Below are positions 1-9,593 of a stretch of DNA of 13,658 nt, one piece after another. Origin of the DNA: Gymnopilus junonius (Eukaryota; Basidiomycota; Agaricomycetes; Agaricales; Galerinaceae); NCBI GenBank assembly GCA_015501075.1, contig JADNYJ010000770.1, positions 1 to 13,658 on the forward strand, in the 5' to 3' direction. A model generated the notes under the pieces. The model saw only the letters and a list, made by a program, of their open reading frames with translations. It was not told the DNA's origin and searched no databases. Made by a program: the position numbers and the translations under genes. Positions within the stretch are counted from its first letter, which is position 1. Every line of letters starts with the position of its first letter.

Positions 1-293
1 AACTTCTTTCCTACGAGGCCTCCATACGTGAAGGGCTTGTCAAGAGATGCAACAAGTACTCTCTAGGTAGTGTCGACCTCAGCAGTCATCAGCAAGTCGA
101 CAATTTACTTTTTAGCTTTTCCGCTTTTTTCGGCCAATTGCTCGAAAATTTAGTATGTCGTATGGTCAGTAATGGCAAAGTTTCGCATCGTTTCATCTCC
201 TGTGTCACGATTCGGTGATACAGAGAATCGATTTCGTGGTCCTCTTCAGCTCTGGCCTTTCTGAACGTTTGGTACAAAGTCTGCGCTTTTCGG

Positions 294-311
294 GAATCCG
301 GGCCCGGATTC
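294..311. repeat. 18-bp perfect palindrome
   Basis: The sequence gaatccgggcccggattc is identical to its reverse complement over all 18 bases. It lies in the stretch that interrupts the adenylation gene and has no assigned function. It may be chance or part of an inserted element. Confidence 0.9.
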
Positions 312-340
312 TGATGGCCAGCTTTTCGTCCCTTTTTTTA

Positions 341-370
341 CCTTTTTTAGCTTGTACAAGCGAAAAAAAG
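341..370. repeat. 30-bp near-perfect palindrome
   Basis: Centred between 355 and 356 on cttgtacaag, 13 of 15 outward base pairs are complementary, with T and A runs on the flanks. It is only 30 bp from the 18-bp palindrome, inside the same interruption of the adenylation gene. Confidence 0.85.
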
Positions 371-2229
371 CTAATTGCCAAAGTACCGATGCATCCAGTC
401 AATGAGAGGGTCATCATTACTGACCTCATTGTCAACTTGGCAGTACCAGGGGCAATATCATTGTAATGCTCAAAGGCAGGCCTGTGTAAACCGTGAGATG
501 ATACAGTTCACAATCTCGGAGCAGTCGAAGCTCACCATACTAGATCCTTATAGGCATTCAGTGCTGTAGGATTTGTAAGATCGTTGTGCGCAATGTAGTT
601 CCCAACTGGTTCAATAATTGCTCCACATGCAACGGATGTCCCACTTCTGGGGCCAAATATGACTGCACCAGCGATCAAGTGGTGCATCATCAAGACCCTT
701 TCTACAAGGAAACTATGAGAAATATTAGAGCTAGATGGGACCCCTGCTCACCTAAAGCCACGGCATTTCTCTGCAGTAGAGGGAAAATAAGTTACAGAAA
801 GAAAAAGAAAGCGACGTATACTGACTTTCGGTCCAGCTTGCCCTACAGTTTCTTAATCTGTGACACCACAAAAAATTTTCCAGAAACCCGGCTTGGTCGG
901 ATGCGGCTGCAGCAAGTCTCCTGTTGCGTAGGCAGGAGTATTCCCGAATTCTCCGTTGGTCCGTGTAGGAGTATGCATCGCGCCCCGCTATATAGTAAAA
1001 CTTATGAAAAACGAAGCATCGTTGTAAATAGCGAATGATCTCACTTTCAAGATGAGTTCTACAGCATCTTCGGAAGCTTCCTGTCGGAATCCTGGATTGA
1101 CAAAAGAATAGAACGAAAAATATTCCCAATCTAAGCCCATTTTCTCTATGCTGGTCGTCAATCAAAGGGAGTGAAATGTAGCTTTGCTTCTCACTCGGGA
1201 ATACTTTGTTTACCAAACCTCCCTCCGATCTAGATAATTTCAATTTGCTGACGATCGACGACAGAAGTCTGTCACAACGCACGAGCCAAAGAGCAGAAAA
1301 ATTTCCACCCCACTTTTGCAAGTGCGTCGCCAACTACTTTAGAGAGGGGACCGCCACCAAAAAGCTATGGTCAACAAAGTTACTGACAGCGACCTTAAAA
1401 CAATTGTATAAAACCTTACAACGCCTTCAAGCCTAGCGAGCGTTTCCACCTTTTCAAGATCTTCGGACCAAACCTATCAAAAGATACCAATCAGTCCCAC
1501 AAGCGTTATAGACATGTAAGAACTTACATTCAAAAAAGGCTGGAGAACGAAGCAATAGGTAGAGGCCGTCGCGATCATGCTTTTCCAGGCATTGTGGGGA
1601 TTTGGCAAAGTTGGAGGCGATACTGGATTGAAGCCCGAGATAATGATACCACTAGAAGCCTGTAAGGAAGGAGCTCAGTAAAGGGATCGAAGAGTGAAGA
1701 GGGAACGGACTGGAAAGAGTGCTTGCATTACGCCAGCAGCACCGCCCATTGGAACGGAAGGTGTGGACATTATTTGACCGCAAATATCTCTTTCACAGTA
1801 CCCTAGAAGGAATGCCTTTTGTTGAGATCCGTTTTAGAAGAAATTAACACGCACATGGTTGCCAAAGGGCAGTGTGTACCATTTTGTGGGTCCACATATT
1901 GAGTTCTGGTAAAGCCGTCGATCCTGTACATGAGGTCGGTTGCTAAGTGTCAGCATCGGGACATATCAGGAGACAAGACCGAACCAGAAGAATGCAGGAC
2001 AATACAAAGAGAATCGAGATCATACTTTTCAGTCGGAGGTTTCGCAACAGTGTATTCATCTGCGAAAAGCTTTTCCCAAGATGGAATATATGATACTATG
2101 ATATTGATTTCTGGACTTTCTCGGACGCTCTGGAGGGTAGCTTTCAGTTTTTCGTCATCCTCATTCATGAGGATGTGAGATACACCGCTCTTGACGGTGA
2201 GATGTTGGAGGGCAATGGGAGACAAGCGA

Positions 2230-2251
2230 TTGGAAATTTGTTGGAAATAAG
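2230..2251. repeat. 11-bp imperfect tandem duplication in the adenylation gene
   Basis: On the plus strand ttggaaatttg (2230-2240) is followed directly by ttggaaataag (2241-2251). On the minus strand this turns a single expected ISNR segment into two overlapping ISN copies and shifts the frame from FLISN to NRLSPIALQHL. A duplication of 11 bases explains both the repeated residues and the shift. Confidence 0.7.
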
Positions 2252-2545
2252 GAAGACGGGAAAGCCAGCTCGCATTATTCCAATAAGACCAAGGATGTAG
2301 GTCAAAGTGCCTGCACATGCATGTCAATGAGCTCTGAACACATTGAACAGTGAGGTAATGCAGACCGGACGACGAATAGAATCCGACATGGCGTCTTTGC
2401 CGCCCTCCCCGGCGGAGATACGTCCGAGAAAAACTAAGAGTTCCTGATTTTCGATGCTACTGCTTCCTCGGGCGACTCACTACGTTCTTGAAATTGTGGA
2501 CCAGAAATACGAAAGTGTGGTAGCCGACGATGAAGATAAGCGAAG

Positions 2546-3199
2546 TCCAATTCCGAGTGTTATCTACTTTGGCTTCACAGCTTGATTCTCTTTTACTGAC
2601 ATACTTCTTTTCTAGCCCCATCATATTACTATACTGCAAGTGGTGTTCGAGCTAAGTTTGTAGCTACCGGAACTGGAGACCTTTCCGTAAGTTTTTTGTC
2701 GCCACCAAGACGCACACCACCTGAATTCGAGGAACCGACAGCAATTAGGATACGAGCATGAATATATGAGGTCACCTTCCAAATCGGCCAGTGGACTACA
2801 CCAAGTGGAATGTTGAAAACATTTCCTCATGAGACTTTTCTTTGCCTTGCATGACCTTGGAAGGATGCGTAACGACGATCATGCGATCGCCATTGGACGA
2901 GAAAAGTGATTTCTCTACTGAATATCTGCTTCTAATCTTGGTACCAAGACGCGTCGCGAAAGCCTTGAATTAGCTTCAGTGGCCATTGCGCGAGTCGTTC
3001 GTGAGGTCGCTGTGAGGGTATGTGATCAAAGGGCGATGACCTCGATTGGGCAAGCGGAACTCCGAGTCGGGGACGCGGGACGTTTTCTCATCCTGTCATG
3101 TTATCAACCTACCGTGTCCATAACTTCATTTTGAAGATTCCAATCAAATACAGGGGGTCTGACGGGGCCTCATAGACATCCTGTTCTACACCCCCTACA
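2546..3199. other. Divergent intergenic region between adenylation gene and M20 peptidase
   Basis: This stretch lies between the minus-strand adenylation gene and the plus-strand M20 gene, so it should hold both 5' regions. Weak, frame-broken resemblance to an adenylation N-terminus extends to about 2560 on the minus strand. Beyond that I see no gene, RNA or clear TATA box. Confidence 0.5.
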
Positions 3200-5365
3200 A
3201 TGTGTAACCACTATTCTACCGAGACGACTCTGAAGACCACAGACGTTGTATGGCGTCCCGATGATAACGCCAAGGCCACCCCTGCCCGACCAGGTTCTAG
3301 TCAAATCTATCGGCCAGATATCTTGGAAACGATTGAGGCAAAGATCGCAGAGCTCGATCCAGAATTGAGAGAGTTGAGCTTGGATATTCATGGTTCGTGT
3401 AAAAGTTACCCCTGTCATGGATATGTTGTTGACCTAACATTCATCCAGCCCATCCGGAACTTGGATACGAAGAATAGTACGCATCGATCTGCAGACCTAT
3501 CCTCGCCAGTGTTAAGTCTCATTCACCAGTTACGCACATGATGTGTATACCTCTTTTATGGAGAAACATGGCTTTGAAGTGGTCAAGAAATTCCATCTCC
3601 CAACTGCCTGGAAGGCTACCTTTTCGCATGGATCAGGGGGCCGTATTATTGGAGTAAACTCTGAGGTATGTATAATGGCTTCCCACCCGGTACAGACCTC
3701 TTATATGGACTTTTTGTCAGATGGATGCTTTGAAGGGTATTGGCCATGCCTGCGGCCATAATTTGATTGGGATATCTGGTTAGTTAATAGCTGACCCTGT
3801 TCAAAAACAATAGGCTAACTTTTAACAGGTGTCGCAGTTGCATGTGCCATCAAGGCTGCTCTCGAGAAGCATAACATTTCTGGGAAAGTCGTACTCTTAG
3901 GGACGCCTGGTACGCCATTCTCATGGCTGACCTCAATTGTGGAATATCTAATTGTATTTCAAGCTGAGGAAGGTGGCTCTGGGAAGGTTGCCCTGCTCGA
4001 AAAGGGGGCTTACGATGGCATGGCTGCTTGCTTAATGTATGTCGTTTTGCTCAGCAAAAAAGTATAGGCTGATGATAGCGCCCCTTAGGTGCCACCCCGC
4101 TCCCGGACCTATCGGTTCTGTTAGCTTGAGCAGCTGTCTGGCTCTGCAACGGATTACGGTGGAATACAAAGGACACACGTTAGCACAATGCCAGTTTCTC
4201 CCTCTATATATGCTCCTAAAACTATTTCAACTCCAACTAGGGCACATGCAGCTTTATCTCCTTGGGAAGGCAAGAATGCATTGGATGCAGCTGTATTGGG
4301 TTACAACAACATCTCAGCCTTGCGTCAACAACTGAGACCGACACATCGTGTGCATGGCATATTCGAAGGCAAGGACTGGGCTCCCAACAGTACGCTTTTC
4401 TCTTTCCTAACGCCTGATTCAATTCTCATATCGTGAAAGTCATTCCTGACTACGCAAAGTTCATGTGAGCTTCATCGTTCTTCGCCAGTCGGGATAGTCT
4501 TCAATTTCAACTTAGCTGTTATGTTCGTGCTCCTACCCGAGCAGAAATGCAGGAGACCGTCAAAAGGGTTACACCATGTTTCCAGTTCGTCGATTTTCTC
4601 CAACAATGTTATATTATATAGGAAGGATCTCACAGTCGTCTAGTGCTGCCGCTCTCGCCACTGGCTGCGAAGTGACGATCACCTTGGAGAAAGGTTCGAC
4701 GTTTGATCTTCGTCAAAATACCGCTCTAAGTTAGTTCATTTGCTTGTTCTTCATGTACAATATTTTACTACGGTTTAAACAGGTGGGAAGTGGCAAACAT
4801 CGTTTTAAACAAGTACGGCGCCATCGACTATGAATGGGGGTATTAAGAGTGCATCAACGGATTTTGTGAGCCTATTTTGCAATGATGACATCAGAATATC
4901 TCTTTAACACCCTTTCATAGGGAAACGTTACCTACGGTTGGTACTTTAGCGAGTGCATAGAATTGCCCTGCTTATTTCCTTTTAGCTCTTCCTTCTTTGC
5001 ATCCAGGTTTTGGTGAGCCTCAACTTTAAGCCTTATGAAGTTTGCCTGAAGGTGTATTTGCTCCATGTCAGCTATTCCTACTATTGTGGATGGAGGTAAC
5101 CACACTCCTGGTTTCACAAATTCCGCTGCGACCGTTGCATCGCACTACGCATGTCTTGACGTATCAAAGGCACTCGCTGCAACTGGTGTTCGTGTACTCA
5201 TTGACAACACGTTCTTTGCCAATGTAACTTTCGCTTTCTTCAGGATAATTTCTCTTCCTTCTCTAATATTTTTCGCCTTAGGTACAAGCTACGTTCAAAG
5301 AGGACGAAAGGCACGCGGACCTTTATAGGAATCATTCCTGGAAGGAGTCCAAGGCACCTAAATAA
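3200..5365 (+). CDS. Peptidase M20 family metallohydrolase, PM20D2-like (16 exons, two compensating frame shifts)
   Basis: Likely a zinc-dependent peptidase or amidohydrolase acting on dipeptides or N-acyl amino acids. The relative PM20D2 is a beta-alanyl-lysine dipeptidase; the substrate here is unknown. Exons: 3200-3392, 3449-3476, 3530-3665, 3721-3778, 3829-3909, 3964-4036, 4089-4178, 4241-4389, 4440-4464, 4516-4584, 4644-4729, 4783-4865, 4921-4936, 4986-5012, 5072-5223, 5282-5365, together 450 codons (449 residues), a normal family length. Visible motifs: [12 protein letters not shown] (about 62-73), [14 protein letters not shown] (120-133, metal site), [11 protein letters not shown] (163-173, catalytic acid pair), CHPAPG (191-196), [20 protein letters not shown] (218-237, dimerisation-domain edge) and DGGNHTP (378-384, last metal histidine). 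One base is missing at the 4729/4783 junction and one extra G sits in the run 4836-4840; between them the reading frame is displaced, so a literal translation stops early. All other junctions are in phase. No signal peptide is seen, so cytosolic location is inferred. AATAAA overlaps the stop codon. Confidence 0.93.
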
Positions 5366-6077
5366 ATGTATTTGTACCCGAGGCAACCGTATCTGGCCAC
5401 TGCGTAACAAATTTCAGCAATTTGGTCTCTGTATACTCTGACCTAGAGGTCACGCTGAAGTCACAGCTGAGTAAATGCGCCACACTTAGCTACCCTAATT
5501 TGGCAGGTATATTTTCCCTTTATGGTTGCCATTTACAAGGTCACTTGGCCTCGTAAATGCCTAAACGTGATAACCAATTCGACCAAAGCTAAGTTCTAAC
5601 AGGCCTCCGACCTTTGCATGGCGTTGTTAAATACACCACCCAACACAGATCAATATAATTATGGTCAAATTTTCGGAAAGCCGCTCAGTCCAGAGATGGT
5701 AATATATTTCAGGAGTTTCCTTGAAACTAAAAGGCTGCATGGATATGAAGGGTAAACGTGACCTGTAATGTTCACAGAAGGGGAAAAAGGCTACAACAAT
5801 GTCTATGTATTTACAGAAGCGAATATGGAACAGAGTCGAATGGGGAGGGATATCAAGTCTACTTATGCAGTCCAACAACAATATGGCAAAGGAAAGCTGG
5901 TCATGGATGGTATGCAATTGATGAAACAAACCTAATGTGATGGTATAACAAGGGGGATTAATGAGCAGGGGGCCTTACAAATAAGAATACTAAACGCATG
6001 ATGAAAAGGAGTGAAGGCTGAAGCAGAGTGCAGTAGATCAAGGGCAGAGCAGGACTCTGGCGGGCAGGCAGACATGC
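5366..6077. other. Convergent spacer between M20 peptidase and TPT transporter
   Basis: The two flanking genes converge here, so it should contain both 3' ends. The only possible gene is the weak spliced candidate listed separately. No repeat, RNA gene or recognisable protein domain was found. Confidence 0.5.
5618..5940 (+). CDS. Weak candidate for a small two-exon protein, unknown function
   Basis: An ATG at 5618 opens MALLNTPPNTDQYNYGQIFG and continues to 5751. Splicing a GT-AG intron at 5752-5816 (65 bp, the size used by neighbouring genes) would join it in phase to a second exon ending at TGA 5938-5940 and containing GEGYQVYLCSPTTIWQRKAG, for 85 residues. Without splicing the first exon stops at 5753-5755. 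A possible acceptor (ctaacag) just upstream at about 5600 suggests the ATG may not be the true start. I recognise no family. The region also has an open frame on the minus strand, so chance is quite possible. Confidence 0.2.
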
Positions 6078-7747
6078 TCATATGATGCGGGTCTTGGTTT
6101 CGTCCTTCTCCCGCAACTCAACTGCAGCATAGAGTGCGCCACCGATAAGCGTCAGCACTATGCCTAGTCCATTTGCAAGGGTGATGGTCAAATCAAAAAC
6201 AACCACAGCGCACAGAATCGTGAGCACCTGCTTGACGTTCGCTAGATGTTTCAAAGTAATCATTAGTAAACTTTGAAGTAAACTTGAGCGAGCAATTGAT
6301 GCTTACCAGCGACACTCATCCCCAGAGGGCCTACCCGCCGATTAGCATTGAAACTCACAACATTCAATCCAAACGCCAGAATGCCATTGAGTAAGAGCCA
6401 CATTCGCATATCAGGCGAGGTAATCTCGCCGGGGCCGAATAGATGCCATCGAACCCGATCCAGCTCTCCAGTAAAGTGAGCCAGAAGAGTCGTTTGAATG
6501 AAAGCAAGAGGGGAAAGCAAATATAGAAGATGCAGCGGGCTGAGACATAACTTGGGAAGAGTAAAAGAGAGCTTGAACATGATCGGTGGCTGATTGAAGA
6601 GGCTTTTGGTAGGGTAGGTTGGGGACGAAGAAGGAGAGGGTGGAAATACACGGTTTATCACGAGAGTTGCTAATGATGAGAAAAAGGATGGAGGAAAGGT
6701 CGATTGGTTTTGGCCATGCTCCGAGGATATCGAATCTGACGAGGCAGGAAGACCAGAAGCGGATGGCTTCACGAGGATCACGTTGGTTATAATAGTCTTC
6801 AAAGATGCAAGAGTGTGCCCAAAAGTGTTAAAAAGAATCCGAACGGAGTAAAAATATAATCTCCGTACGTGCTGTGGGAGCCTGATCAGTGATGAAAATT
6901 GAGCAGTAAAAAATAACTGACGCGAAACCCACACCCGCCACTACTGGTATTAATGATAGCAGCTTCTGCTTGGTACACCGTTTTCGGAGCAGCAATGCTG
7001 CGAACATGATAGTGAAGAAGGGCGCAGAAGCCCGGACCACCTGATGAAACTTATTGAAACAGCGTCAGTCATACCATTGACAAACGCAATTTAATTAGAA
7101 GACTCACAGGTACAGTGACAAGCCGCAGTGATGCGTTACTTACAACGATATTCACGGTATACAGAATACTGAATAGAAAGAGAACCACCAATTGCTTGCC
7201 GTTTAAATTTGGTGTGGCTAGATTCAGTGGCGATGCGGATGTCAGTGTCCGCGCTCCGGGATTCGCGTATCCAGGGTTTAATCGAAACAGGATGGAGGTG
7301 CCGATCGTGCCGCACAGGCATGCAAAGCCGTCAGGGTATATGGAAATGGGAAACGTAGAAGGACAGACTTGTTGTACAGAGTGAGAGAGAGGTTCATGAC
7401 GAAGTATAGCGCAAGCCACACGAGAGGAGAGTCGGGAAGGGAAAGTATCCGCGGAAAAAAGCCCGGGAGTAAGCGCTCGAGATAAACAACCGATCGTGGG
7501 CGTCGTAGCATATACCTCTTTTTGGACGGAGAGTGAGGCGTTGGATGAGGAAGCGAGTCTTTCGTGTAGCCACCCACTGAGGAATTGGAATGAGAGGAGG
7601 CGATCTCTGGCGGGTATGGCAGGGGGAAAGCTCGTCGCTATGGTATACTCGTTGATGAATGGTATTGACTCGCAGTGTCCTGCTTCGAACGCGCGAGCGT
7701 TCCGCGTCTTCTCCCTCGTATGTACTAGAGCGCACGGAATCTGACAT
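6078..7747 (-). CDS. TPT-domain transporter (triose-phosphate/nucleotide-sugar family, DMT superfamily)
   Basis: A multi-pass membrane carrier expected in Golgi or ER membranes, exchanging sugar phosphates or nucleotide sugars; the substrate cannot be told from sequence. Exons on the minus strand: 7747-7108, 7049-6922, 6871-6307, 6241-6078, joined in phase; about 499 residues once three missing bases are allowed for. The N-terminus (MSDSVRSSTYEGEDAERSRV) is polar and basic, as in fungal members. Family motifs follow: WLALYFVMNLSLTLYNKSVL, FPFPYTLTALHA then CGTIGT, LYTVNIVVSNASLRLVTVP, FHQVVRASAPFFTIMFAALL, VVAGVGFATYGDY, SLKTIITNVILVK, a polar loop of about 60 residues, LLLNGILAFGLNVVSFNANR, and VKQVLTILCAVVVFDLTITL near the C-terminus (ends KTRII). 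The frame slips by one base near 7573-7575, 7317-7319 and 6807-6808. The first slip could instead be a 56-bp intron; the other two cannot. The ATG at 7747 is chosen because it starts the conserved polar leader. Confidence 0.9.
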
Positions 7748-8271
7748 GATTTGCAGCCCTTCATCAGACCCGCCCCCTAGAAAACATGTATCTTCCTTCC
7801 CTTGAACTCCAAGCAGCAAAGGTGATGGCGGACCAAATGGCGACAAAGGCGGCTGACGATGGTCCATCACGCGCGTGTATAAGCTACTGGAGGCGTTGCT
7901 GGCGCATTCGAGGAGAAATCCTTCGCAATGGGAGTCGTCGAGCTCAAATTTTGAACAGGAAGGGGCTGGCTAGGAACGAGGTCATTGCATAAATCGGCGT
8001 GATTGGATGATGCGACTGCCATCACGGAGTGAGAAGAATTCTCCGATGGTGATGTGCGGTCATAAGGCGCTGCCGACGACGACATCTATATCGACTAGAA
8101 AACAAAACGCGTGCAGGACGCCGCCTTCACTGAGCTGGCAAGGGTGCCGAAAACGTGAACAAGACCAGCTCGATCTGCTTTATGTACGTTCTCTCTCTTC
8201 CGCATTCGTCCTTGGGCCGATTTTGACAACCAGTTGATGCCGTTTTACTTTGGCCGGTAATTATATTTTGA

Positions 8272-8300
8272 ATGCTTAAAATATCCCAAAAGTTAAGCAT
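8272..8300. repeat. Inverted repeat, 8-bp arms
   Basis: atgcttaa (8272-8279) and ttaagcat (8293-8300) are reverse complements separated by 13 A-rich bases. It lies about 520 bp upstream of the TPT start. Function unknown; may be chance. Confidence 0.6.
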
Positions 8301-9502
8301 GATTCATTGATAGGAAGCGGAAAGATTAGAAGTTAATGAAGCCAATCTAACTCATATACGGATCCGCCCCAAGCAATCATGATCCTCTTTGTCTGCACAT
8401 ACATTTTGTCGGGTCAGGAAGGTAGGTAAACCGTGGACCATACTGCATAAATATATTCTGATTAGGAACCAAACGGGACCCAGCTGTCAGTCAAATGCGA
8501 GCGCTTACCCTTGTCTCCTTGTCCTCTCAGACCCATCTATGGTCTAATCCAGTTACCGCATATATCGGCACAAGAATGCAATGAGAAAACATTGATGACC
8601 TTGACACTGTTAGTGGAGCCAGCAGAGGAGCTGGGAACATTGTCGGACATGTATGATTTCGCCTCGGGGAGTGGTCGCTGTACAAAACCCACCAATAGAA
8701 GGGAGGGTAATAGGCCCAGAGGATCACGTCATGCCATGACATTTCGTAGTGTGGTCGAACCTGCGATTATTTCCATCGGAGTTTTGCTTGCGTGAAAATC
8801 GTGTTGAAGCTACTTACCGAGTTTAGACGAAGTTTCTCGCTTTCTGACGCCGAAGGAAAACGCCAAGGGCCAAGGGTGGACTATCACTGATCGAGTTACT
8901 CCACTATTTTCCAGGTCACGTCGTCTAATGCTTCTAGACAGACATTAGGGCAGTAGCCAATAAAGGCCGTTCGTAATGATACGTCCAAAGGAAAGTCCCA
9001 ATCTTTGTTCCCATTGTTGGCGTTAGTAAGAGATGTATTAGCTCAGGAGAGAAAAAGAGCTCACACACCAAAGGAAGGGACATTTGCCCGCAACGAGATT
9101 CCGTGGATAATTGCCAATACGCATATGAATCAAGAAGATCGACGGGCTGTATTATACAAGAAAAAACCAGCAGTTTTCAGCTAATATTGGATCGCAACCA
9201 CAGTTTCAGTGTCCCACATCAGGAGAGCAGAAACACAGCCTTGCAAATGAGCTATCACGATGAGAGTTTCAACTAGAAAAAGAGTAATGAAAGCCAAGGG
9301 ACTGAGGAATATGGCTGCGCAGATGAAGTGTGAAGTGTGTCCACAACATTGGGCGATGTCAAACATCCGTCAGAGTCAAGTCAGATGTGGCCGAGGAAAG
9401 GATCCAAGCAGGCAACAAATGAATTGTAGTGCCGTGCCGAACGGATCACCACGCGTCTTGATCCGCGTTGTCTATGAGTCTTACTGCAGGCGTTCAGCCT
9501 GA

Positions 9503-9522
9503 GCTATAGAAAATCCTATAGC
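9503..9522. repeat. Short inverted repeat (7-bp arms, 6-base loop)
   Basis: gctatag at 9503-9509 and ctatagc at 9516-9522 can pair around aaaatc. Not followed by a T run typical of a bacterial terminator, which would not be expected in this genome. Confidence 0.6.
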
Positions 9523-9565
9523 ATTTCCTATACTTAGCTGTAGTCCTCAACCTTCGGAATGGCGA

Positions 9566-9593
9566 TCGAACATTGCAGGTCGAACATCGCAGT
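9566..9593. repeat. 14-bp tandem repeat, two copies
   Basis: tcgaacattgcagg (9566-9579) is followed directly by tcgaacatcgcagt (9580-9593), differing at two positions. It is an isolated two-copy repeat in the gene-poor interval. Confidence 0.7.

Larger units (their letters stand above)
1..2545 (-). pseudogene. NRPS-like adenylation (AMP-binding) gene, broken or frameshifted, partial at left edge
   Basis: Read on the minus strand, a chain of blocks matches the adenylation domain of fungal NRPS-like/aminoadipate-reductase-like enzymes, which activate a carboxylic acid with ATP. In order: IMRAGFPVFLIS (about 2250-2310); SPIALQHL...GVSHIL and CIVLHSS, continuing across an intron (1924-1984) into GSTALPELNMWTHKM (1880-1923), the A3 phosphate-binding motif; YCERDICGQIM...GAAGVMQALFP (1711-1802); SGIIISGFNP...WKSMIATASTYCF (1528-1659); DLEKVETLARLEGV (1420-1473); FGGGPLSKVVGDALAKVG (up to 1364), then GVEIFLLFGS in another frame; MGLDWEYFSFYSFVNPGF (1045-1140); AYATGDLLQPHPTKPGFWKIF, motif A7 (856-987); IAGAVIFG...IIEPVGNY and DLVWPAFEHYN (down to about 430). 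Introns of 51-77 bp with GT-AG ends join most blocks in phase. Defects are single-base shifts in G runs, an 11-bp duplication, an in-frame TAA at 853-855 and an interruption left of about 430. The N-terminal end (about 2310-2545) and everything below 430 are uncertain. It could be a real gene with sequence errors. No carrier or reductase domain is visible. Confidence 0.72.

Noticed and set aside
752..1333. 193-codon minus-strand open frame
   Set aside because: It reads through introns and the wrong frame of the adenylation gene; the conserved blocks (DWEYFSF, YATGDLLQPHP) are in another frame of the same strand.
5627..5929. Minus-strand 100-codon frame with HQLHTIHDQL, suggestive of a UstYa-like (DUF3328) protein
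   Set aside because: The family needs a second motif of the HCxxYLRQ type after the first; only HIRFCKYI is present, and no flanking exons could be joined.
6263..6934. Uninterrupted 223-codon reading of TPT exon 3
   Set aside because: Its upstream part runs out of frame into the 6872-6921 intron and its end reads into the 6242-6306 intron; the spliced model restores TYGDY and the C-terminal helices.
9181..9366. Hydrophobic minus-strand frame resembling membrane helices
   Set aside because: No exon on either side joins it into a multi-span protein and no family motif is visible.
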